NCBI GenBank assembly: GCA_903827075.1
Contig: CAIKGX010000007.1
Span: forward strand, 1 to 7,066
Source of the DNA: an uncultured beta proteobacterium
GTDB taxonomy: Bacteria; Pseudomonadota; Gammaproteobacteria; Burkholderiales; Burkholderiaceae
Reading direction: 5' to 3'
Length of the DNA stretch: 7,066 nucleotides
Shown: one piece after another, positions 1 to 5,860 of the stretch
Numbering within the stretch: the stretch's first letter is position 1
Layout of the letters: each line of letters opens with the position of its first letter
The notes under the pieces: generated by a model
Seen by the model: the letters and a program-made list of their open reading frames with translations, nothing else
Told to the model about the DNA's origin: nothing
The model's database searches: none
Program-made: the position numbers and the translations under genes

Positions 1-865
1 CCGCAAGCTTCTTTTGCAAAAATTGAATGTTTAAAAACGAAGCGCCCAACGGCTGATTAAGTTCATGGGCAATCGAGGCGGATAGGGCTCCAGTAGCCAC
101 TGTTTTGTTAGCTTTTAGCAATCCAGAGATCAAACTTTCCCGCTCTGCTAGGAGATTCTTAATTTCAATATTTTCACTCTTCGATTTAGCGTTTGCCAGG
201 GCAACTTTTTCTGCCCAATAGCCACCTAGAGCAATGTAAGAGAGTGTATTAATGACCAACTGAGCAATCGTCAGCAGAATCAACAACTGTGGAATTTGCT
301 CCACCTTATTAATGGTGAAGCCAGTTGAGGCTAAAACTCCTAGACGACCAAATACAAGAAAAAGTTCGACTGCAGTTGCATACTGCAAATACATTAACTG
401 CTGGGATGGCTCTGCACTTCTTTTATGCCTTAGCATCACAATTTGCCACGAGAAAAATATGACTGCTATTGTGCACATAAATGCCGTGCGAATCTCATAA
501 TTTCCATAAACACGAAGAAATTCGAAAAAAGGCACAAAGACAATCGCCGAAAGTGCGAAGCCATATTGCAAGCGCCTACTAATTGGGCCGATCAGGGATT
601 TGCAAAACAGGAGCTGAAAAACAGCGGCAATGTAAAACAAGGAATTCGCTATTGTGAAATTAAAGTCAGGTTTCTCCAAGCCTTGAATCACCAAGATGCC
701 ACCACCGAAGATCAATAAGGCGATGACATTCACCATCAATGAAGCCATCCAGTATCGATTGGGCCTCAGATCACTTTGAGAGCGGTGATAGTGATAAATA
801 CCCAATAACAAACCCAGCTGAATCGTAGCCAGGATAAAGAAATAGAGGGCAATCAGTAGCTTCAT
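1..865 (-). CDS. Seven-helix membrane sensor histidine kinase, partial (C-terminal end beyond left edge)
   Basis: This is an open frame read from an ATG at 865-863 to the window edge, 288 residues with no stop. About seven hydrophobic segments lie at residues 2-24, 38-60, 69-92, 100-118, 125-145, 158-182 and 190-214. A charged helix at 218-255 that looks like a signalling coiled coil follows. Next comes a classic H-box, ASIAHELNQPLGA, with the phospho-accepting His at residue 267. The rest of the dimerisation domain and the ATPase domain lie outside the window. Family knowledge predicts an inner-membrane two-component kinase that autophosphorylates on this His and passes the phosphate to a response regulator not seen here. 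It starts 49 bp after the cytochrome b stop on the same strand, so it is probably the fourth gene of the cytochrome operon. No good ribosome site precedes the ATG; a 5-bp hairpin (873-885) sits there instead. The ligand is unknown; a link to electron flow or O2/NO is inferred from the neighbours. Confidence 0.9.
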   Translation of the reverse strand, partial: MKLLIALYFFILATIQLGLLLGIYHYHRSQSDLRPNRYWMASLMVNVIALLIFGGGILVIQGLEKPDFNFTIANSLFYIAAVFQLLFCKSLIGPISRRLQYGFALSAIVFVPFFEFLRVYGNYEIRTAFMCTIAVIFFSWQIVMLRHKRSAEPSQQLMYLQYATAVELFLVFGRLGVLASTGFTINKVEQIPQLLILLTIAQLVINTLSYIALGGYWAEKVALANAKSKSENIEIKNLLAERESLISGLLKANKTVATGALSASIAHELNQPLGASFLNIQFLQKKLA

Positions 866-914
866 AGGGGCTATCGTACAACGATCATCGCCTAGCCAAC
901 TATGCTGGTCCCGC

Positions 915-1589
915 TTACTGGGTCAGGCTAGGTAAGGCGCCCGTTAAGACTAAGTAGAAAAAATAGAGTGATGCAAGCAATATCAGGCCGCCCAGCAGAT
1001 ACTGCGGATAACGAATACCCTGCTCCGGCATGCCCTGTTTTTTTCCATCCACCATGGACTTCACGAGATTTTGCTTCTCCATCAGACTCATCACTATTGC
1101 CGCAAGAATATGCAGAATGACAACTGCCAACGCCAAGCTGGCGACTGATTCATGAATCTCACCTGCAAAGTCGCCTAGAAGCTCTTTAACAGAGAGATAA
1201 CCAGAGACGCCAATCACGAGAATCAAGAGCATGAGCGCAACCATCACCAGGCCACCGGCTGGGTTATGCCCAACATCGTGATGGGGGTGACCACGTAGCA
1301 TCGCCATAAAGTGCTCCAACACGGCTTTAGGGCTTTTGAGGAACTGGGTAAAGCGAGCATATCGCGTTCCGATTACACCCCACACCAAACGAATCAATAC
1401 CAGCAGGCAGGCAGTGTAGCCAAACGCATAATGAATCATCTGCAGGCGCTCACTCTCTGAAGTAAGCCAAGCCCCTGCAAAACAAATCACCAGTAGCCAA
1501 TGAAACACGCGCACTGGCATATCCCAGACCATAATTGCTTGCTTCAATTTGCCGGTAGCTCCAACTGTATCGTTCGTAGGTGTATTCAT
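915..1589 (-). CDS. Cytochrome b561-type membrane protein (Ni-hydrogenase b-type cytochrome family) of the SHP/DHC cluster
   Basis: The product is a 224-residue inner-membrane dihaem b cytochrome, predicted to take electrons from the quinol pool and pass them to the periplasmic c cytochromes encoded just upstream. The sequence opens with the family signature VWDMPVRVFHWLL. Helices lie at about 28-44, 52-74, 112-131 and 147-170, with a fifth hydrophobic stretch at 197-217. Candidate haem-ligand histidines sit in the expected helices: His30, His53, His146 and His160. A His-rich cytoplasmic or loop segment (HPHHDVGH) lies at 101-108. Its ATG overlaps the stop of the dihaem cytochrome gene by 4 bp (ATGA at 1589-1586), which implies translational coupling and supports the start. 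Length and layout match cytochrome b561/Ni_hydr_CYTB proteins. Hydrogenase and formate dehydrogenase genes, which also use such subunits, are absent, so the c-type cytochrome partners fit best. Confidence 0.9.
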   Translation of the reverse strand: MNTPTNDTVGATGKLKQAIMVWDMPVRVFHWLLVICFAGAWLTSESERLQMIHYAFGYTACLLVLIRLVWGVIGTRYARFTQFLKSPKAVLEHFMAMLRGHPHHDVGHNPAGGLVMVALMLLILVIGVSGYLSVKELLGDFAGEIHESVASLALAVVILHILAAIVMSLMEKQNLVKSMVDGKKQGMPEQGIRYPQYLLGGLILLASLYFFYLVLTGALPSLTQ

Positions 1590-2062
1590 TTTGCTGGGAT
1601 CTTGATGTTGTTCTCGCTAAAGTTACCCTTGGCTGCATCTGTGTGACAGGCGCTGCAATTAGCTGGACTCTTGATGCTGGCTCGCTTCCAAACATCTGGC
1701 CTCACCTCATCATGCTTACGAATAAACCAAGAAGTTTTAGTGATACGGTTTTCGGGGGCAGTCTCACTGTACTTTTGTCGAGTAGTCGCATTCTTTACCA
1801 ACCAATTGGTAATTTCAGTTTGGGTTTTTGGATCCAAACTAGCATCGGTGCCAAAGTGTTTTGATAAGCCAGACATCACATTTTTCCAGCTCTGCTGACT
1901 TAATAGTGCCGGTGGATAGGCCATGTGACAACTAGCACACTCGGCTTCGTATGAAACTGGTGCATCGGCAGGCATTGCCATTTTTCCAGCAAACGCAGTT
2001 GAAGATGCCAGAAGTAAGGCAGTCGCAATCAATACAGTTTTTTTCATTTTCATGGAGTTCAT
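1586..2062 (-). CDS. Dihaem cytochrome c (DHC family), periplasmic
   Basis: The product has 158 residues with a basic N-terminus, a hydrophobic core and an AFA-type signal peptidase site near residue 25, so it is exported. Two CXXCH haem-binding motifs are visible: CASCH at 42-46 and CSACH at 136-140. Sixth-ligand histidine candidates are His69 (in KHFG) and His117 (in IRKHDEVRP). The blocks YEAECASCHMAYPP and SWKNVMSGLSKHFGTDASL are characteristic of DHC, the dihaem protein known in Rhodobacter and Shewanella to give electrons to SHP. The start was chosen at 2062 because that ATG forms a 4-bp ATGA overlap with the SHP stop. An ATG three codons later (2053) or the next one (2047) would give an equally good signal peptide. 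The longer open frame back to 2113 is rejected because it would put polar residues before the signal. It is coupled by a second ATGA overlap to the cytochrome b gene. Confidence 0.9.
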   Translation of the reverse strand: MNSMKMKKTVLIATALLLASSTAFAGKMAMPADAPVSYEAECASCHMAYPPALLSQQSWKNVMSGLSKHFGTDASLDPKTQTEITNWLVKNATTRQKYSETAPENRITKTSWFIRKHDEVRPDVWKRASIKSPANCSACHTDAAKGNFSENNIKIPAK

Positions 2063-2442
2063 TTCACAGTCATTAGCCATGAGAGAACATCTGCTTTTTC
2101 TTGAGCAGTGCACTCTCTACCAAGCACATCATTGCAATTACGCTTAAACCATTTCTCCGCCTTAGCCTCATCGGTAAAGCGTGCAGGATTGGCGCTAGGT
2201 GCCAAAGGTTTGATCACCTTGCCGGTAACAATATGTTTAGTGTCGTGATTAGGGGGATTTTCATGGCAAGAGGCACAACTCCACTCCTTGCCGTGTTTAG
2301 CATTAAAAAACTGCTCGCCTCTAGCGGGAGAGGCCTTACCAGACGCTGCCTCATACGACTTGAGCAAATCGGATGGCGTGGCCGCACTTACAGGCAATGC
2401 CACCACCGCTAAAATTGATACGGTAATTAACCTCAGAAGCAT
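2059..2442 (-). CDS. SHP-like mono-haem cytochrome c (DUF1924 family), periplasmic
   Basis: The product has 127 residues with a signal peptide cut after PVSA (about residue 20), leaving a mature protein of about 107 residues, close to the 112 of Rhodobacter sphaeroides SHP. There is a single haem motif, CASCH (56-60), in the SHP-style context EWSCASCHENPPNHDTKH. No methionine is an obvious sixth ligand. The C-terminal block KRNCNDVLGREC (100-111) holds two cysteines (103, 111) that could form a disulfide, plus Asn102 and Asn104. Known SHP proteins use a displaceable Asn ligand and bind O2 and NO when reduced; Asn104 is the likelier match here by distance from the C-terminus. It is the first gene of the operon. 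A GAGGGG ribosome site (2453-2448) lies 5 nt before the ATG, which fixes the start. A predicted promoter and palindrome lie just upstream. Confidence 0.87.
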   Translation of the reverse strand: MLLRLITVSILAVVALPVSAATPSDLLKSYEAASGKASPARGEQFFNAKHGKEWSCASCHENPPNHDTKHIVTGKVIKPLAPSANPARFTDEAKAEKWFKRNCNDVLGRECTAQEKADVLSWLMTVK

Positions 2443-2466
2443 AAATACCCCTCTTTTTTATATGTT

Positions 2467-2495
2467 TCTATAAGTATGCTCTATTGATATGACAT
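2467..2495 (-). promoter_or_regulatory. Predicted sigma70-type promoter of the cytochrome operon
   Basis: Read on the minus strand, a -35 like ATGTCA (2495-2490) is followed after 17 bp by a -10 like TATAGA (2472-2467). Each matches four of six consensus positions. Transcription would start near 2460, leaving an 18-nt leader that contains the GAGGGG ribosome site. The -35 is weak and lies inside a palindrome, which suits an activated or repressed promoter. This is prediction by eye only. Confidence 0.4.
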
Positions 2496-2499
2496 ATCA
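2485..2499. promoter_or_regulatory. Perfect 7-1-7 palindrome, candidate operator between divergent units
   Basis: TGATATG-A-CATATCA is a perfect inverted repeat with a single-base centre. It overlaps the predicted -35 of the minus-strand cytochrome operon. It also overlaps an ATGACA (2489-2494) that could be a -35 for the plus-strand gene, although the spacing there to TATAAA (2510-2515) is only 15 bp. A dimeric regulator could bind here and govern both sides. The regulator is not identified; a response regulator partnered with the neighbouring kinase is a guess. Confidence 0.45.
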
Positions 2500-2553
2500 G
2501 CCCTATAACTATAAATAAGCAGAATAGTCAGGTATTGAAGGAGCATTTTGTTT

Positions 2554-2662
2554 ATGCACCTTGAAAACTCGTTCCGATTAGTAACACGAGTAATACAATC
2601 ACCATAAATGCTAAAACAAGCGCATTTATCAATTACCGCATTACCGTTTCAAGGTGATGCAT
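2554..2662 (+). ncRNA. Possible structured 5' leader (three-way junction) upstream of the repeat protein gene
   Basis: CACCTTGAAA (2557-2566) pairs perfectly with TTTCAAGGTG (2647-2656). After a 3-nt bulge, ATG (2554-2556) can pair with CAT (2660-2662). Inside this outer stem lie two further hairpins. ACTCGT/ACGAGT (2567-2572 with 2586-2591) directly abuts the outer stem. ATAAATGC/GCATTTAT (2604-2611 with 2622-2629) has a 10-nt loop. The repeat ATTACCG also occurs twice, at 2632 and 2640. The layout resembles a cis-acting RNA element ending 11 bp before the ribosome site of the next gene. No known riboswitch family was recognised. The same repeats could instead be protein-binding sites or chance in AT-rich DNA. 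Confidence 0.35.
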
Positions 2663-2689
2663 TTCAATTTATTAAGGATTAATACCGTT

Positions 2690-3271
2690 ATGAAAAAACT
2701 ACTCATTGTTGTCGTCCTTGCTGCTATTGCAATTGGCGCCTACTTCGTTCTCAATAAACCAAAAGCCCCTATAGCTGGCGTAGCCGCCCAAGAAGCCGCC
2801 CTCATTTATGACGGCGAAGTAATCAAGATTGATGCTTCAACTCGTACCGTTATCCTCAAAAACAAAGATGGCGAATCCACCATTGTTGCTGGCCCAGAAG
2901 TAAAAAACTTCGCAGAAATTAAAGTGGGTGACCGTTTTGACGTTGTCTACGAATTAGCTATAGCTATTGAATTGGTTAAAGTAAAAAACCCAGGCACAAC
3001 TAGCGAGCAAGTTACTACAAGCACTACTACTGCCCCACAAGGTGATAAGCCAGGCATGATCACCACCAACACCATTACTGCAACCGCTAACGTTGAAGCT
3101 ATTGATGCAGCTAAAAATACAGTATCTTTAAAAGGTCCCCAAGGAAACATCTTCAAAGTTAAAGTTCAGAATCCTGACTTGATGAAAGATATTGCTGTAA
3201 ATGACCAAGTTAAAGTGGTTTACACAGAAGCGATTGCTGCTGTAGTGAGCGCACCAGCTGCTAAGAAGTAA
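2690..3271 (+). CDS. Membrane-anchored periplasmic protein with two copies of a small beta-rich repeat, function unknown
   Basis: The product has 193 residues. An N-terminal hydrophobic segment (3-21) after MKK lacks a clear cleavage site, so it is probably a signal anchor with the rest in the periplasm. Two related units follow. Unit 1, about 41-97, reads GEVIKIDASTRTVILKN then VKNFAEIKVGDRFDVVYELA. Unit 2, about 133-187, reads ANVEAIDAAKNTVSLKG then LMKDIAVNDQVKVVYTEA. Each has the pattern 'V.(A/K)ID...TV.LK...(I)KVGD.V.V.Y.EA.A', suggesting a duplicated OB- or beta-barrel-like domain. A Thr/Ser-rich linker (102-128) joins them. There are no cysteines, haem sites or catalytic motifs. The start at 2690 is chosen because AAGGA (2674-2678) precedes it and a signal-type N-terminus begins there; the upstream ATG at 2654 sits in the predicted RNA stem. 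It is divergent from the cytochrome operon and ends at a strong terminator. Similar proteins of unknown role are common in Burkholderiales. Confidence 0.85.
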   Translation: MKKLLIVVVLAAIAIGAYFVLNKPKAPIAGVAAQEAALIYDGEVIKIDASTRTVILKNKDGESTIVAGPEVKNFAEIKVGDRFDVVYELAIAIELVKVKNPGTTSEQVTTSTTTAPQGDKPGMITTNTITATANVEAIDAAKNTVSLKGPQGNIFKVKVQNPDLMKDIAVNDQVKVVYTEAIAAVVSAPAAKK

Positions 3272-3283
3272 TTTGGCAATTCT

Positions 3284-3300
3284 TTTCTAGTTACTAGAAA
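3284..3300. repeat. Small palindromic hairpin ahead of the terminator
   Basis: TTTCTAG and CTAGAAA flank a TTA loop, 13 bp after the plus-strand stop and just before the main terminator stem. It could help protect the 3' end of the transcript or be part of a two-hairpin terminator. No T-run follows it, so it is not a terminator by itself. Confidence 0.4.
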
Positions 3301-3303
3301 GAC

Positions 3304-3335
3304 AAAATCCCAGCAAGAAATTGCTGGGATTTTTT
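3304..3335. terminator. Bidirectional intrinsic terminator between convergent genes
   Basis: A 13-bp perfect stem, AAAATCCCAGCAA (3304-3316) with TTGCTGGGATTTT (3321-3333), closes on a GAAA loop. T-runs lie on the plus side (TTTTTT, 3330-3335) and, read on the minus strand, TTTT. It ends the repeat-protein transcript and the facing hipBA transcript, whose stop lies 5 bp away at 3340. The GAAA tetraloop and GC-rich core make this a very convincing terminator. Confidence 0.92.
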
Positions 3336-3339
3336 AATT

Positions 3340-4680
3340 TTAAGATTCAATTTTGGCCGCCAGCTTTCTAACTTGCATCTCCATTCCCGTAAAAATAGAC
3401 TCAGCTACATCCATTGGAAAAGGCCCTGTAATGCTCGACCTTACTTGATTGATGACAAACCCAGTCATCTCAATAACTTCGCCAATTAATTGCCGTGCTA
3501 CATCAGCACCAAGACCTGCCTGCTGAGACTGAGCTAGCCAGTGTCTATAGTGAATTTTATCTAGCAGATAGTGATTGGTCGATCCACGTACAGCCATTGC
3601 TAGCTTCGCCTTTTGGGGTGCGATTTGATTTGCCCCAAAACCTATTACTGGGTGCGCCGATAACACGTCATAAATTGGAGTTGCTTGGTATTGAGCGCCC
3701 GGCAGATGCGCAATGCTAAAGTTTTTACCATGTCCATCAGTTGCAGCTAAGATCCAAAAAATAATTTGTGTTTTAAAAAAATGTATTCGATCTTGTTCTG
3801 CGTTCACTGACCCCAGCAATAACTTCATTGCAGATGTGATGCTCGGACCTCCATCTGCTTGATACTTACTCATTGGTGATATGCCCATTGCCTGACAAAA
3901 ATCCTCCTGAGGAAGGCGCATAATCCATTGCCCATCAGCAGCTAATCTACGATCAAAGCGCTCAATGATCAATACTTTTTGATCTTCAAAAGAATTGATT
4001 TCACAGGAAGCAGTTGGAATACCATATGCAGCCATAATTTTAGAACAGAGCCACTCATTCTCAACCGATGTGCGCATGTCAGCACGCATATGACCAACCA
4101 AGCCTAAGGGCAATTTCAAAATATGCGTAGTTGGAGTGCTACCTTGAGGCAAGAGCCAACGTCCATCGCACTTTAGTAGCGCAGTTTTTTCTTGCGCACC
4201 GGCTATGGATAGCCTTAAATCATTACTTTGCTCTGCTTGCCTGAAAACCGAATCCGTCGAGACGCGCCGAAGATGATCTGCAATCTCCTTATTACTCAAT
4301 GCTCGACCCTGAATTTGATTAATTCCTACTGGCTCCCCACCCTCTGGTAGGAGTTGTATAGCGCCAACACAATCACGGCCAAGCTGAGCTAACAAATCAA
4401 ACGCGCCCAAGCTTTTTGCCTGATAGCGACTCGCTAATCGCCTACGAATTGCATCACTATCAGGCAATAAGTTATCAAAATAATGATTAACAAGATCACC
4501 TTTATGAGAGCCATTACCTGGCAAGAAAGGAAGGGATAGTGATAAGGGCCTCGCCTCGCTCCGCGAAACCCACTCATCAGAATAAGAGAAGGTCTCAAGC
4601 TGTCTTGTGACTTGCCAAGTGCCAACTTGAACGCCATTCATAAAAATGGTTAGTCCTCTTGATTTTGAGCTAGTTGTCAT
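3340..4680 (-). CDS. hipA: HipA serine/threonine kinase toxin
   Basis: The product has 446 residues, matching full-length HipA. An N-terminal subdomain at about 1-105 (GLTIFMNGVQVGTW, ARPLSLSLPFLPG, NLLPDS) is followed by the kinase fold. The phosphate-loop/autophosphorylation block LRLSIAGAQEKTALL places the regulatory Ser at 158 and a Lys at 165. Next come THILKLP, ERFDRR, RLPQEDFCQAMG and KYQADGGP. The catalytic ATDGHGKNFS has Asp315 and Asn320, and YDVLSA has the metal-binding Asp338. All key residues are present, so it should be active. In E. coli HipA phosphorylates glutamyl-tRNA synthetase, stops growth and is neutralised by HipB; the same role is inferred. The ATG start lies 2 nt after the hipB stop, with AAGGAG about 11 nt upstream; a TTG at 4689 is too close to that site. 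It is co-transcribed with hipB and ends at the bidirectional terminator. The close likeness to the classical E. coli type (HipA with SIAGAQEKTA) is notable. Confidence 0.95.
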   Translation of the reverse strand: MTTSSKSRGLTIFMNGVQVGTWQVTRQLETFSYSDEWVSRSEARPLSLSLPFLPGNGSHKGDLVNHYFDNLLPDSDAIRRRLASRYQAKSLGAFDLLAQLGRDCVGAIQLLPEGGEPVGINQIQGRALSNKEIADHLRRVSTDSVFRQAEQSNDLRLSIAGAQEKTALLKCDGRWLLPQGSTPTTHILKLPLGLVGHMRADMRTSVENEWLCSKIMAAYGIPTASCEINSFEDQKVLIIERFDRRLAADGQWIMRLPQEDFCQAMGISPMSKYQADGGPSITSAMKLLLGSVNAEQDRIHFFKTQIIFWILAATDGHGKNFSIAHLPGAQYQATPIYDVLSAHPVIGFGANQIAPQKAKLAMAVRGSTNHYLLDKIHYRHWLAQSQQAGLGADVARQLIGEVIEMTGFVINQVRSSITGPFPMDVAESIFTGMEMQVRKLAAKIES

Positions 4681-4682
4681 GA

Positions 4683-4961
4683 CTACCAAATCTCCTTAGA
4701 ACCGGGCTCTAGAGTAGCTTTTACTTGCTTTGCACCTTTAATGATCTGCTCCATTGATACATTGACATCTAGAATCCGTAAGACCAAAAATAATCTCTCA
4801 AAAGTAGCTAGCTGCGGATTACCCTCAAAACGTGCATAAGCTTGCTGGCTAATTCCAAGTTTTTCTGCCATATCGGCCTGAGTCACTCCCTTTTGCTTTC
4901 GAAAGGCCTTAATAAACATGGGCAAGCGCTCTAGGGTTTGAATTGGATAAGTCGATACCAT
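4683..4961 (-). CDS. hipB: HipB antitoxin and autorepressor (XRE-type helix-turn-helix)
   Basis: The product has 92 residues. A helix-turn-helix of the Cro/CI type covers about 14-68, with core TQADMAEKLGISQQAYARFE at 27-46. The tail (75-92) is basic then flexible and ends in ...KEIW. A C-terminal Trp is also found in E. coli HipB, where the tail contacts HipA and affects stability; the same use is inferred. The start at 4961 is chosen because GAGG lies 7 nt upstream and the helix-turn-helix then begins as in the family. The longer frame to 5033 would be hydrophobic nonsense and would run through the operators. The gene stands just before hipA with a 2-nt gap, the usual antitoxin-first order. 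Three inverted repeats over its promoter strongly suggest it represses its own operon, alone and with HipA. Confidence 0.93.
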   Translation of the reverse strand: MVSTYPIQTLERLPMFIKAFRKQKGVTQADMAEKLGISQQAYARFEGNPQLATFERLFLVLRILDVNVSMEQIIKGAKQVKATLEPGSKEIW

Positions 4962-4979
4962 TTTCAGCCTCACTATTAA

Positions 4980-5051
4980 TACAACTTTTAAATTGTAATA
5001 TAAAATAACAATATATAGGTTGTATATTAACATTACAACTTATAACTTGTA
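4980..5051. promoter_or_regulatory. Three phased HipB operators (TACAA-N8-TTGTA)
   Basis: Three inverted repeats share half-sites and an 8-bp spacer: O1 4980-4997 (TACAA/TTGTA), O2 5007-5024 (AACAA/TTGTA, one mismatch) and O3 5034-5051 (TACAA/TTGTA, extended by one T/A pair). Their centres (4988.5, 5015.5, 5042.5) are exactly 27 bp apart. The N8 spacer equals that of the E. coli hip operators (TATCC-N8-GGATA), but the half-site is different. O3 covers the predicted -35, O2 the -10 and O1 the region just after the start point, as expected for cooperative autorepression. Confidence 0.85.
5010..5038 (-). promoter_or_regulatory. Predicted hipBA promoter
   Basis: On the minus strand a -35 TTGTAA (5038-5033) and a -10 TATATT (5015-5010) are separated by 17 bp. 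Transcription would begin near 5003, giving a 40-nt leader with GAGG before the hipB ATG. Both elements are embedded in the operators, which supports the assignment even though the region is so AT-rich that chance matches are likely. Confidence 0.6.
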
Positions 5052-5092
5052 AATAACAGTGAAAGCTTACCGACTCCGGCCCTTTTAGTCGT

Positions 5093-5860
5093 TCAGACCT
5101 CAACGATCAATGAAGGGTTGAACTGTGGATTTTCTGCATGGCTAGAGCGAACATAGCCGCGAGGATTGCACACCACTCTAGTGCCGTTCATTTCATAATC
5201 ACAAGAGTCATGAGTATGCCCATGAATCCAAAGCGACATCTTTCCAAATAAATGCGATAGCTCTGATGAGAAGCATGCAGATAATAAATCGAATTTGTAG
5301 CGATCCGCAACGGAATGTATCGAAGGCAGATGGTGAGTCACAACTACTGTAGCACCATCAAAAGAATGATTTAACTCTGCATTCAGCCATGCTAGCGACT
5401 GCTCATGCAATTGAATTGATTTTAGCGGTGAAAAACCAACCACCCCATCACCAATTCTTCGGAAATCATTCAAATACATTTCACCATACATCATGCATTT
5501 ATCTTTTAATTCCTCACCAAACAATAAAAAATCAGTCCACAAGGTGGCGCCCAAAAAACGGATAGGCTTTTTATCATCCGCGCTTTGCAGTTGAATCATT
5601 CGATCATCTAAGAAATGAATTTCATGAAGAGCACATTGCTCCTGTAATTTCAAAATCAGTTCAAGCCGTTGAGATCCATAAAACTCATGATTGCCAGCAA
5701 CATAAATAATTTCCTGGTCTGGGAAAGTCTCACGCGCCCAAGCAATGCCTTTAGATCGGACATCTATATCGCCAGCGAGAACGACCACATCCGCATCGGT
5801 TGATTCAGGTTTAAAGATATCAAACTCAAGATGAAGATCGCTTAGTACGTGAATTTTCAT
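5093..5860 (-). CDS. Calcineurin-like metallophosphoesterase
   Basis: The product has 255 residues and is predicted cytoplasmic. All metal-binding motifs of the two-metal phosphoesterase fold are present in order: SDLHLEF (Asp8, His10), AGDID (Asp31), AGNHEFYG (Asn57, His58), VVTHHLPS (His176, His177) and IHGHTHDS (His213, His215, His217). The fold hydrolyses phosphomono- or diesters; the substrate cannot be told from sequence. The ATG at 5860 is chosen because family members begin directly with the first strand (MKIHVLSDLH). A TTG at 5932 would add 24 polar residues. Neither start has a good ribosome site, so the start is uncertain. The gene points toward hipBA, which has its own promoter 42 bp beyond, and it is divergent from the exonuclease gene. 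No signal peptide or membrane segment is seen. Confidence 0.9.
   Translation of the reverse strand: MKIHVLSDLHLEFDIFKPESTDADVVVLAGDIDVRSKGIAWARETFPDQEIIYVAGNHEFYGSQRLELILKLQEQCALHEIHFLDDRMIQLQSADDKKPIRFLGATLWTDFLLFGEELKDKCMMYGEMYLNDFRRIGDGVVGFSPLKSIQLHEQSLAWLNAELNHSFDGATVVVTHHLPSIHSVADRYKFDLLSACFSSELSHLFGKMSLWIHGHTHDSCDYEMNGTRVVCNPRGYVRSSHAENPQFNPSLIVEV

Noticed and set aside
312..718. Two overlapping plus-strand open frames (62 and 91 codons)
   Set aside because: They lie antisense to the well-supported membrane region of the histidine kinase, have low-complexity unconvincing products and no ribosome site.
2063..2113. A longer N-terminus for the dihaem cytochrome, starting at 2113
   Set aside because: It would place polar and cysteine-containing residues before the signal peptide and overlap SHP by 55 bp; the ATGA start at 2062 explains both genes.
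2485..2499. A canonical FNR/CRP site
   Set aside because: The spacing and half-sites of TGATATGACATATCA do not fit TTGAT-N4-ATCAA or TGTGA-N6-TCACA.
2654..2689. Upstream ATG codons as the start of the repeat protein
   Set aside because: They lack a ribosome site, while AAGGA precedes 2690 and the protein then begins with a typical MKK plus hydrophobic segment. Kept only as a possible regulatory oddity.
4681..4689. TTG start for hipA overlapping hipB
   Set aside because: The AAGGAG box would be only 2 nt away; the ATG at 4680 has a workable spacing.
5071..5091. CGACT/AGTCG hairpin after the metallophosphoesterase stop as a terminator
   Set aside because: The stem is only 5 bp with an 11-nt loop and no T-run on the minus side.
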